5,623 nucleotides of DNA from Clostridiales bacterium (GTDB lineage: Bacteria; Bacillota; Clostridia; Lachnospirales; Anaerotignaceae), in assembly GCA_018364635.1 (NCBI GenBank), contig JAGZLR010000093.1, forward strand, positions 1 through 5,623. The letters run 5' to 3'. Position 1 is the stretch's first letter, and every line of letters starts with the position of its first letter. Both the position numbers and the translations under genes were made by a program. Below the pieces are notes generated by a model, which was not told the DNA's origin, did no database searches, and was given only the letters and a program-made list of their open reading frames with translations. Shown here in pieces: positions 1 through 5,093 of the stretch.

Positions 1-5
1 GAAAT

Positions 6-350
6 ATGGCATCAAGCAAGAAATACTTAGAGTTTATTTTAGGACAACTATCCGAGCTAGAAGAAATTACTTATCGAGCTATGATGGGAGAATTTATTAT
101 TTATTATTGTGGCAAGATGGTAGGCGGTATCTATGATGATAGATTACTTGTTAAGCCAGTGAAATCAGCAATTAGTTATGTGTCGACAGTTACGTATGAA
201 TTACCCTACGAGGGAGCAAAAGAAATGTTGTTGGTCGATGAAGTAGATAGTAAGGAATTTTTGACAGACTTGTTTCGTGCTATGTACGATGAATTACCAG
301 CCCCAAAGTCCAAAAAGAAAAAACAGGAAACTTCCAGTACAGAGAAATAA
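6..350 (+). CDS. TfoX/Sxy N-terminal domain protein (stand-alone)
   Basis: This 114-aa protein matches the TfoX_N domain over about residues 5-100. The recognisable core is YRAMMGEFIIYY followed by GGIYDDRLLVKP, the family pattern of an Arg-x-Met-[MF]-Gly turn, beta strands and a [DE]-x-L-x-[LV]-K strand. The C-terminus (about residues 98-114) is a lysine-rich, probably disordered tail (PKSKKKKQ). Proteobacterial TfoX/Sxy is a competence regulator with an additional C-terminal domain; Firmicutes single-domain proteins like this one have no settled role, so a competence function should not be assumed. The length is normal for the single-domain form. The ATG at 6 gives the expected N-terminus, but its ribosome binding site lies outside the window. 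An AT-rich hairpin (AATAAG, 5-nt loop, CTTATT at 346-362) straddles the stop codon; the sequence after it is pyrimidine-rich but lacks a clear T-tract, so it is at best a weak terminator. Confident on family, not on function. Confidence 0.85.
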   Translation: MASSKKYLEFILGQLSELEEITYRAMMGEFIIYYCGKMVGGIYDDRLLVKPVKSAISYVSTVTYELPYEGAKEMLLVDEVDSKEFLTDLFRAMYDELPAPKSKKKKQETSSTEK

Positions 351-384
351 GTAGTGCTTATTCTTCCGCTTCTTGTTTCTATGG

Positions 385-427
385 AAATATCCTAATTTCC
401 AGGGTATAAAACGACCTTGGGATATTT
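385..427. repeat. Imperfect inverted repeat in the 351-498 intergenic region
   Basis: The arms AAATATCC (385-392) and GGATATTT (420-427) are perfectly complementary. Inside them CAGGG (400-404) can pair with CCTTG (415-419) with one G-U pair, giving a two-part stem with an internal loop. No T-tract follows, so it is not a standard terminator. It could be an RNA element in the leader of the 499-876 gene, a protein-binding dyad, or chance. No convincing sigma-70 promoter was found in this 148-bp gap. Confidence 0.3.
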
Positions 428-498
428 AGGAGAAGAAGGAGGGCATCCTTTGCTAAGGAGAAAGATATAAAAGATAAAAATGGGGAAAGGAACAATTT

Positions 499-876
499 AT
501 GTTTGGATTTAAAAAGAAAGAACAAAAACCATTATGGATTATGGGAAAAGAGGTAATGGAGATCATCCGATCGGATTATGATGGAGGAATGTCTTTTACC
601 CTGATAGAATTTCATTATCAGGAAGGGGTATATCTTATGGGGTCCTGTGTGGTTCCTCCGGAAGCAGAAGAGCGAAAAGAAAATATTTCCTTTGTATTTC
701 AGGATCAGGTATTCGAGGAGTTTGAGGAGTTTCAGTCGAATGCCTGTATCAACGGCATCAGAATTTCTGAACTGGAAGAACCTATAGAGATTGTCCGGGC
801 AGGAATCATTGGGAATAACACTATGTTGAAAACACCTTGGGGAGAAACAAGACTTGCTGAAAAAGCACTGTCATAA
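499..876 (+). CDS. Hypothetical protein, 125 aa, no family recognised
   Basis: The frame starts at ATG 499, with a purine-rich Shine-Dalgarno stretch (GGGGAAAGG at 482-490) eight bases upstream, and ends at TAA 874-876. The protein begins with a basic patch (FKKKEQK) and then becomes acidic, with glutamate runs around residues 53-62 and 73-78. It has no signal peptide, no membrane segment and no cysteine-rich or obvious catalytic motif. The alternation of short hydrophobic strands and charged helices suggests a small soluble alpha/beta domain. It stands alone between the TfoX_N gene and a terminator-like hairpin, so it is probably monocistronic. The good Shine-Dalgarno and lack of internal damage support a real gene, and the opposing minus-strand frame over its 3' end looks like a shadow. 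Function unknown. Confidence 0.7.
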   Translation: MFGFKKKEQKPLWIMGKEVMEIIRSDYDGGMSFTLIEFHYQEGVYLMGSCVVPPEAEERKENISFVFQDQVFEEFEEFQSNACINGIRISELEEPIEIVRAGIIGNNTMLKTPWGETRLAEKALS

Positions 877-902
877 CAGCGGTATATAAAGCAGGAAAAA
901 AG

Positions 903-958
903 AAAAATGCAAGGAGGAAAACGGGAATTGCAGATTAAAATGCCGGGTTGCATTTTTT
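903..958 (+). terminator. Terminator-like hairpin after the 499-876 gene
   Basis: AAAAATGCAA (903-912) pairs perfectly with TTGCATTTTT (948-957), and the descending arm forms a T6 run (953-958). The 35-nt loop is long for an intrinsic terminator and the stem is AT-rich, so efficiency is uncertain. It lies 26 bp past the stop of the 499-876 gene. Confidence 0.45.
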
Positions 959-1081
959 ATCCCTGGGGAAAAGAATTTCTTGTCTTAAAAAATGACAAAT
1001 ATGGAAATTTTTTCTTTTATTAGGCGTATTTCTAATTAAGGAAAGTTGATATAGAATAAAAAAACAACAAGGGTGATGAAA

Positions 1082-1243
1082 ATGAAGAAAAACACAATTT
1101 TAATTTTGATTGCAATTGCAGCAATATTGGCATTGGTTTTACCTAAGCCAGCAGGAACGGTTATTCCGCTTATAATCTTGATTCCTGCGTTTATATATTT
1201 AATAACTGATATAATAAAGAATGGATATAAAGACAAAAAGTAA
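1082..1243 (+). CDS. Small membrane protein (53 aa, two transmembrane helices)
   Basis: The frame runs from ATG 1082 to TAA 1241-1243. ATG 1082 was preferred over the in-frame ATG at 1076 because AAGGG at 1069-1073 lies 8 bases from 1082 but only 2 from 1076. The protein has a short basic N-terminus (MKKN), a first hydrophobic helix (about residues 5-20, ILILIAIAAILALVL), a turn with Pro-Lys-Pro-Ala-Gly, a second helix (about residues 27-43, VIPLIILIPAFIYLI), and a lysine-rich C-terminus (KNGYKDKK). This predicts a helical hairpin with both ends in the cytoplasm by the positive-inside rule. It sits immediately upstream of a broken ABC-2 permease. Such short membrane peptides often accompany peptide or bacteriocin export/immunity ABC systems, but this link is inferred from position only. 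A weak -10-like TAGAAT occurs at 1052-1057 without a good -35. Confidence 0.55.
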   Translation: MKKNTILILIAIAAILALVLPKPAGTVIPLIILIPAFIYLITDIIKNGYKDKK

Positions 1244-1254
1244 AAATCCGGTAA

Positions 1255-1583
1255 TATGAAGTTGAGTTATTATTAGGAGTGTTTATTTTTTCACTGGCTT
1301 TCTTAGGGATTGCAAATGATCCAGACGGTACGTTAGACGCTGCTCCGGGGGCAGATATGATTTCTGCACCGATTGAACTATTTACAAATATGGCATATTT
1401 GATTTTTACGGGAGTTATGCTATCCACATTTATTGTAAGTGCATATAAAAATAAGACGATGAATTTGATGTTTTCATATCCGATTAAAAGACAGGAAATT
1501 CCCCATTTTCGATGATATTAACTATAATTTCTTTCTGCTTTGCGTTCTTTTCAATTTATAATGTGGAATTGAAAGATATATAA
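1255..1583 (+). pseudogene. Broken ABC-2 type transporter permease (internal deletion and frameshift)
   Basis: Two pieces of one permease are visible in different frames. The first, open from 1255 to the stop at 1513-1515, contains a hydrophobic helix (VFIFSLAFLGI), the segment DPDGTLDAAPGADMISAPIE, and a second helix ending in YKNKTMNLMFSYPIKRQ. This resembles the TM1-TM2 region of bacitracin/lantibiotic-type ABC-2 permeases, where the SYPIKR motif marks the cytoplasmic loop after TM2. From about 1500 another frame reads SMILTIISFCFAFFSIYNVE and ends KDI at TAA 1581-1583, which looks like the last TM helix and C-terminus of the same family. The middle helices (about TM3-TM5) are missing, and the two pieces join near 1495-1505. 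No start codon with a ribosome binding site opens the first piece: GTG 1279 is only a formal start, and ATG 1257 is in another frame and stops after six codons. No ATP-binding partner gene is present. Non-functional with good confidence; substrate unknown. Confidence 0.75.
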
Positions 1584-1609
1584 TAGGATTAACTTAGGGA
1601 GAAATGTAT

Positions 1610-1708
1610 ATGTCATTAAATTTAAGACATCCATATACAAAGGTACGAATTCAGAAGGCATCAGAAACTATTCAGGTAGCACGTAAAGAAAAATTGGATA
1701 GTTTATAA
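1610..1708 (+). CDS. Possible 32-aa basic peptide, or 5' remnant of a deleted gene
   Basis: ATG 1610 has a well-placed Shine-Dalgarno (AGGGAG at 1596-1601, spacing 8) and the frame runs 32 codons to TAA 1706-1708. The product is hydrophilic and basic, starting MSLNLRHPYTKVRIQ and ending RKEKLDSL, with no membrane segment. No family was recognised. Because this stretch lies between a deleted permease and a truncated helicase fragment, it may be the first codons of a gene whose body was lost; the good initiation signal fits either reading. An alternative in-frame ATG at 1604 is too close to the Shine-Dalgarno. Confidence 0.35.
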   Translation: MSLNLRHPYTKVRIQKASETIQVARKEKLDSL

Positions 1709-1723
1709 GACACGATTTAAGCG

Positions 1724-1745
1724 AAAAAGCCTCATGACCATGAGG
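1724..1745 (-). terminator. Minus-directed terminator-like hairpin
   Basis: CCTCATG (1730-1736) and CATGAGG (1739-1745) form a perfect 7-bp dyad separated by two bases. On the minus strand it is followed by CTTTTT (complement of 1724-1729), which resembles an intrinsic terminator. On the plus strand it is followed by A-rich sequence and would not terminate. No minus-strand gene lies next to it, so it may be left over from a deleted neighbour. Confidence 0.35.
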
Positions 1746-1785
1746 AAAAATAAAAGCAAAAAGTATTCTGTGATAAAGTATAAAG

Positions 1786-1821
1786 GCTTAGAAGAGAAAA
1801 TGTCTCTTCTAGGCTTTTTTT
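1786..1821 (+). terminator. Strong Rho-independent terminator
   Basis: GCTTAGAAGAGA (1786-1797) pairs with TCTCTTCTAGGC (1803-1814) over 12 bp with a single G-U pair and a 5-nt loop, followed directly by seven T residues (1815-1821). It closes the upstream permease/small-ORF unit and insulates the helicase remnant starting just after it. Confidence 0.85.
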
Positions 1822-2030
1822 AGTAAGAAAGTAGTTTGGACATATGTTTTTGAAACGACAATAAGTATAGTAAAATTTGCACCGGAAGGGACTGGGTATC
1901 GTGCAAAAACAAGGTTTGCCCGCTTTTTTAATCTACCGGAACTCATTTCTTTATTTAAGGAGAGCGCTGATATCCAGACTTCGGATATGTTGAATTTACC
2001 TGTGCCGGAAGCTGAGTATATCAATGATGA
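1822..2030 (+). pseudogene. Remnant of a large ICE-encoded SNF2-type helicase/methylase protein
   Basis: About 65 codons, open in frame from 1813 and starting inside the terminator, resemble an internal segment of the very large DEAD/SNF2 helicase (often methylase-fused) polyvalent proteins of Clostridia conjugative elements. The diagnostic stretch is FAPEGTGYRAKTRFARFFNL, followed by PELISLFKESADIQTSDML and NLPVPEAEY. In the family this region (APEGTGY..RTRFAKF.NLPEL, then ADIQTADML.LP.PE) lies between the helicase motifs. Everything N-terminal is replaced by the preceding terminator, and homology stops at about 2020-2030, after which the frame continues only as translated noise up to a TAG at 2173-2175. 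With no start codon, ribosome binding site or helicase motif, it is a relic. The ATG at 1987 inside it is an ordinary internal methionine. Confidence 0.65.
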
Positions 2031-2693
2031 AAAGATTATCTGGAAAAGGATGGCGGGGTATATGATGATCCAGAGTTTACGATTGAAGAAGCGGCAGGAG
2101 ACTTATTGGCGGAAGAGGGAATTTCTATCCACGATTGTAAAGTTATGGATTATGAGGAACTTATGGAATGTGTAGAGAATGCCGAAAAGGAACAACAGGC
2201 AGAGCCTTCACTGACTTATTATGTGGCAGAATGTATGGAATTTTCTGTCTTAGGGGAATATCATGCGGATTTAACGATTGATGAAGCCTTTGACATTTAT
2301 AAACGGATTCCATCTGATCGCATGAACGGTGGAAAAGGAATTGGGATTTGCTTGCAGGAGGACAGCCTGTATGCCGGAGAATATCCATTGATGCGCAGTG
2401 ATCAGATTGATATGGAAACATTGGAGGGGATTCCTTATATGAAGAATCACCCATTGGTACAGCAGGCAGTAAAAGAAATGGAACAACGAGGCGTTAAGCT
2501 GTGGTATCCGATCAAAGAAGCACAAGCCGAAAAGGGGATGGAGCAGAGACAGGAACAGCCGCAAAGAGAAAGTAAGAAAGAGTCTGTTTTAAAAGCGTTG
2601 AAAGAAAGACAGGAAAGATTAAAGGCACAGCAGACAGAACCGAAACGCCCAGAACGATCCCAGAGCAAAAAGAAGGGGGATATGGAATTATGA
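2031..2693 (+). pseudogene. 5'-truncated ICE polyvalent-type accessory protein (may still be expressed from an internal start)
   Basis: The frame is open from just after TGA 2028-2030 to TGA 2691-2693 (220 codons). It begins KDYLEKDGGVYDDPEFTIEE with no ATG, so the natural N-terminus appears to have been lost at a junction with the helicase remnant. The central domain (about codons 60-150) runs from LTYYVAECMEFSVLGEYH through YKRIPSDRMNGGKGIGICL to the pattern HPLVQQAV. This is a module repeated in accessory proteins of Firmicutes ICEs, often in the same proteins as YodL or DUF3849 domains. The C-terminal 45 residues are a charged Lys/Glu/Gln-rich helix with SVLKALKERQERLKAQQ, likely coiled coil. 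Possible internal starts are TTG 2106, preceded by AGGAG at 2096-2100, and ATG 2145. The stop overlaps the next gene's start by ATGA. Role unknown; ICE context suggests transfer or antirestriction support. Confidence 0.65.
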
Positions 2694-2923
2694 GTAAGAT
2701 TGTATTTGAAAATGATGAATTATTGGTCATGGCAATGTTTGACGGGGGAACCCAAAGGAGAACGATGGATCAGATTGAGGAGATTCTTCCTCATGTGCAG
2801 GATGATGACGAGGTATTTCCGCTTGCAATCAATACACTAAACAAGCTGAAGCAGATTTCAGAAGCAGAATACCTTAGTCTGGACTTGGAGAGTTATAAAC
2901 AGGAACCGGAGGAGAGCGTATGA
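2690..2923 (+). CDS. TTRAP-family (putative transposon-transfer assisting) protein
   Basis: This 77-aa acidic protein resembles the TTRAP family of small ICE-encoded proteins. It has an N-terminal FxxDELLVMAMF strand/helix, then a charged helix (TMDQIEEILPHVQDDDEV), then a helix of the form A-x-N-T-L-x-K-L-K-x-I-S-E-A-E-Y. That order of helix, acidic loop and a T..KL..[IM][ST][DE].E[FY] ending is the family pattern. Neither a membrane segment nor a catalytic motif is visible. Its ATG overlaps the upstream stop as ATGA, with AAGGGGG-type purines at 2673-2680 as Shine-Dalgarno, and its TGA overlaps the next start in the same way. It is therefore translationally coupled in the middle of a three-gene operon. 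It is the only undamaged member of that operon. The family name reflects its association with conjugative transposons; its biochemical role is not established. Confidence 0.7.
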   Translation: MSKIVFENDELLVMAMFDGGTQRRTMDQIEEILPHVQDDDEVFPLAINTLNKLKQISEAEYLSLDLESYKQEPEESV

Positions 2924-3762
2924 TACGAAACCACTATGCAATTTATCAGTTGAAAAGAGGGGCGGAGACGAAACATCTTTGTTTCCGTCCCTATCAGGAG
3001 TTAAAAGAGAAGAAGATTGCTGTCCGGGCAGAAAACTATGAACAGGTATTTCACACAGGAATCTTGCCGGGAGATACTGCGGAAACAATCTGGAGACGTT
3101 TTTTGCGACAGCCGCCTAAAACTTTTCGAGGATATCATTCCCTTAGCACCAGTGATGTGATCGTAATAAATAAAGAGGGGGCAATCACTTCATTTTATGT
3201 GGATAGTAAGCGGTTGGTGGAAGTGCCGGATTTTATCCGCCTGAATGGTTCCAGTACCTTGATTTCTATGGATACTGTGGACTATCAGGTGGAGGGGGTG
3301 AAAGGAAACTGGCTGGCAATCGACGAGACGAAAGTAGAAGGCAACGTGTTTTTTCTTATGCAGAGTGAGCAGTATGGAGCAGATGCCGCTTATATTGTAG
3401 TGAAGGATAGCGGAGAATTGGTTGTCCGGGAGAGCAGCGGGTTTGATGATAAGACGCTAGAACAGATACAGAGGTATCTTCATCCAACAAAGCAGATAGA
3501 GATCATAACAAAATCGGAAAAACCACAACTTGAGAACTGGCAGAAAGCACAGGAAAATGGGGAGTATCTGCGAAGTGCGTAAATCACAGAAGAACAGAAT
3601 TACAATATGATTGATGGTCTGATGAATAATAAAGCTCCGAAAAAGAAGAAAGAGAGGACTTCCGTATTGAAAAAACTGCGGGAGAAGCAGGCTGCGATTG
3701 CAATGCGAAGTGGGAAACAGCCACAGGAACAGATGATGGATATGGAGCGTAGAAAACAATAA
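2920..3762 (+). pseudogene. YodL-domain/DUF4316 ICE protein interrupted by an in-frame TAA
   Basis: The gene starts at ATG 2920 (Shine-Dalgarno GGAGGAGAG at 2907-2915, ATGA overlap with TTRAP) and reads 220 codons to TAA 3580-3582. Residues 5-105 match the YodL-like domain: YAIYQLKRG, CFRPYQEL, a NYEQVFHTG strand, and FRGYHSLSTSDVIVINKEG followed by FYVDS. Residues 110-200 form a second alpha/beta region. The first product ends NGEYLRSA. Directly after the TAA, in the same frame and without another stop, the sequence continues ITEEQNYNMIDGLMNN, a basic stretch with TSVLKKLREKQAAIAMRSG, and MERRKQ, ending at TAA 3760-3762. That tail is the typical DUF4316 C-terminus, which in relatives reads (N/E)YL(R/K).AE followed by the NYNMIDG block. 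A single GAA-to-TAA change at codon 221 of an original 280 explains everything. The shortened protein keeps the YodL domain and may still be made. Confidence 0.8.
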
Positions 3763-3814
3763 AAGCAAGGAGGATGGTTACTTTATATAGTGCCATCTTC
3801 CTTGCTTTTATTTT
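3761..3814. terminator. Bidirectional intrinsic terminator between convergent genes
   Basis: AAAAGCAAGGAGGATGG (3761-3777) pairs with CCATCTTCCTTGCTTTT (3793-3809) over 17 bp with only one G-U pair and a 15-nt loop. On the plus strand it ends in TTTTATTTT (3806-3814); on the minus strand it ends in TTTTATTGTTTT. It overlaps the stop codons of both the DUF4316 gene (plus) and the Abi gene (minus, TAA at 3810-3808), so one hairpin serves both operons. Confidence 0.9.
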
Positions 3815-4746
3815 GTTAAGCGATACCGGGTAATGTTTTTCCAGTTTTCAGGGAATCCCATTTTTCCCAGTAAATCAGTATGTTCTATGTGGATCAGTTT
3901 CTCTGATACATCATCTATTGACTTTGCCAGACGTTTTTTGAAAAGACGGAAATCTTTGTCGGGCAGTAAATATCGAAAAGCAATGACAACTGCAAATAAA
4001 TCATTTTTTCCGTATTGATACTGGCTTCCCTGCATAGGGATAGATAGTTTACGATGCAGTGGTAAATCAGAAATCGTATCTTGTGTGCGATAGGTAAAGA
4101 GCCGTTCGCTGTGGGCGCATACATTTCTGAATTTTGTAAGTACAGATAGAAATTGCTCCATCTGTTTTTGGTTGATGATTCCAAAATTTTTACAGATTTT
4201 TGACTGTAACGATTGAGGAAAAACCTTATACATCTTAGAAAGATTACCAAACGTGAGGACAGAAACTAAAACCCAAAGGGGGATGTTTCCATACGTGTTC
4301 CTCTGGTAATTGATAAATTCATAATCGGTAGTATTCGCTGCATACTTTAGGGTGGAAATCAATCGAGCTACTACTTTTTGATTGCGTCGGTTCGTATTAT
4401 AGTTTGAACTATCCAGATAGGCGTCCTGTGATTCCCCATACTTTTCTGTAAAATAATAGGACATAAGCGAACGGAGGTTACGTTCGATCTAGAGTAAATA
4501 TTTAAAAAATAAATCTCGTAAATCAGAGTCAAATTCATATAAGGCAACAATTTCCTCGAATGTTGTTCCTATTTTATATGTTTTGGTAAACGGAACTCGG
4601 AATAAGTGCTTGTACCCACCAATCAAAGGGAAATATCCGATTTGCTTGAGCATGGCTTCTGCATAAGCTCGATCAGATATGATGATTCCTTTGTCCTCTA
4701 AATGTTGTATTTGCTGCTCAAAGCTGGCAAATGTTTTTTTCGTCAT
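3808..4746 (-). pseudogene. Abi_2/AbiF-type abortive infection protein (HEPN-like), split by an in-frame TAG
   Basis: The start is ATG at 4746-4744 with Shine-Dalgarno AGAGGTG (complement of 4753-4759). The first 85 codons (MTKKTFASFEQQIQHLEDKG, then GYFPLIGGYKHLFR and a LYEFDSDLRDLFFKYLL ending) match the N-terminus of the Abi_2 family. Codon 86 is TAG (4491-4489). The same frame then runs on without another stop for 226 codons: IERNLRSLMSYYFTEKYGES, a DAYLDSSNYN segment, PLWVLVSVLTFGNLSKMY, and RNVCAHSERLF. The last contains the Rx4H motif (R207, N208, H212 in full-length numbering) typical of HEPN ribonuclease folds. Relatives usually have a Q-I-E-R-N sequence where the stop sits, so CAG-to-TAG is the likely lesion. 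The restored length would be 312 aa, normal for the family. ATG 4464 downstream of the stop has no ribosome binding site, so reinitiation is unlikely to give an active product. Family members act as growth-arresting toxins in phage defence; the truncated 85-aa piece lacks the active motif. Confidence 0.85.
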
Positions 4747-4834
4747 AGTATTCACCTCTATATAGCAAAAGAGGGAGAGACCCGCAGGCTCTCCCCCGGT
4801 TACGGGCTTCGCAAGTTTCCGCAACACGATCACT
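4747..4834 (-). ncRNA. Structured GC-rich leader RNA upstream of the Abi gene (candidate RNA antitoxin or attenuator)
   Basis: Between the promoter and the Abi start lies an 88-nt leader, read on the minus strand and much more GC-rich than its surroundings. A hairpin GGGAGAG/CTCTCCC (7 bp, 4795-4789 with 4779-4773) encloses CCTGCGGGT, whose CC/GG can extend the stem past a bulged T. It is followed by TCTTTT, so it also resembles an attenuator. Just upstream CCCG-TAAC-CGGG (4806-4795) forms a small hairpin abutting it, and GCCCG can alternatively pair with CGGGT in the loop of the large hairpin (pseudoknot or switch). A TTGCGGAAACTTGCGAAG segment containing two TTGCG units lies 5' of these. 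From memory, AbiF/Abi_2 proteins have been reported next to cognate small RNAs acting as antitoxins; this leader fits that, but no covariation or expression data were available. Boundaries are estimates from the promoter and start codon. Confidence 0.5.
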
Positions 4835-4840
4835 GAACCT

Positions 4841-4869
4841 AATATAACAAACCAATGTAAAAATGTCAA
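4841..4869 (-). promoter_or_regulatory. Near-consensus sigma-70 promoter for the Abi locus
   Basis: On the minus strand TTGACA (4869-4864) and TATATT (4846-4841) are separated by exactly 17 bp. The -35 is perfect and the -10 has one mismatch. Predicted transcription starts near 4834, giving a leader of about 88 nt before the Abi start codon. Confidence 0.8.
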
Positions 4870-4870
4870 C

Positions 4871-5030
4871 TGTTTCCGAAGGAATCTTCCACAGGAGATT
4901 TACAAAGGGTTATAAGGTTCTAGGGTAGTATATGTATTGACTGGGTAAATAATACATCAGAGAAATGAATGAAGGGCACTATAAGTATAAAAAAATAGCG
5001 TTCTATTAGGCTGTGGAGGTAGAAAATTTC
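4871..5030. other. Non-coding AT-rich gap with a spaced dyad
   Basis: No credible gene was found between the divergent Abi promoter and the promoter of the next plus-strand gene. A perfect inverted repeat ATGTATT (4932-4938) / AATACAT (4951-4957) with a 12-bp spacer could be an operator or a weak hairpin. A TTGACT at 4937-4942 inside it has no -10 at the right spacing. A 14-codon frame from ATG 4965 lacks a ribosome binding site. Confidence 0.35.
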
Positions 5031-5059
5031 TTCCATTCTTTATTCTGATGAAGTATAAT
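5031..5059 (+). promoter_or_regulatory. Candidate promoter for the 5094-5423 gene
   Basis: A perfect -10 TATAAT (5054-5059) lies 35 bp upstream of the start codon. At 17-bp spacing the -35 is TTCCAT (5031-5036), only 3/6 to consensus, so activity may be weak or need an activator. Confidence 0.45.
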
Positions 5060-5093
5060 ATTAAAAACAAATCCAAATTTATAAAGGTGGAAA

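Noticed and set aside
907..1023. A 38-codon plus-strand frame from ATG 907
   Set aside because: It overlaps the terminator-like hairpin at 903-958, lacks a well-placed ribosome binding site and shows no recognisable motif.
1191..1427. Minus-strand frame across the permease remnant
   Set aside because: It is antisense to the recognisable ABC-2 permease sequence and has no start signals; a shadow.
1987..2175. Apparent 62-aa plus-strand ORF
   Set aside because: Its first codons are the end of the helicase remnant, and the rest is out-of-frame translation of the polyvalent-type gene; no ribosome binding site.
2161..2730. Several minus-strand frames of 70-100 codons
   Set aside because: They are all antisense to well-supported plus-strand coding sequence with conserved motifs, and lack start signals.
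3457..3796. Minus-strand frames opposite the DUF4316 tail
   Set aside because: The plus-strand frame carries the family signature, and the minus frames overlap the bidirectional terminator.
3915..4250. Alternative 111-aa minus-strand frame inside the Abi gene
   Set aside because: It is in a different frame from the conserved Abi_2 sequence, including the Rx4H motif.
4747..4869. N-terminal extension of the Abi protein from 4869
   Set aside because: This would start inside the -35 element and translate the structured leader; ATG 4746 has a proper Shine-Dalgarno and the expected family N-terminus.
4932..4957. Spaced dyad considered as an attachment site or insertion-sequence end
   Set aside because: There is only one copy, no flanking direct repeat and no recombinase or transposase nearby; kept only as a possible operator.
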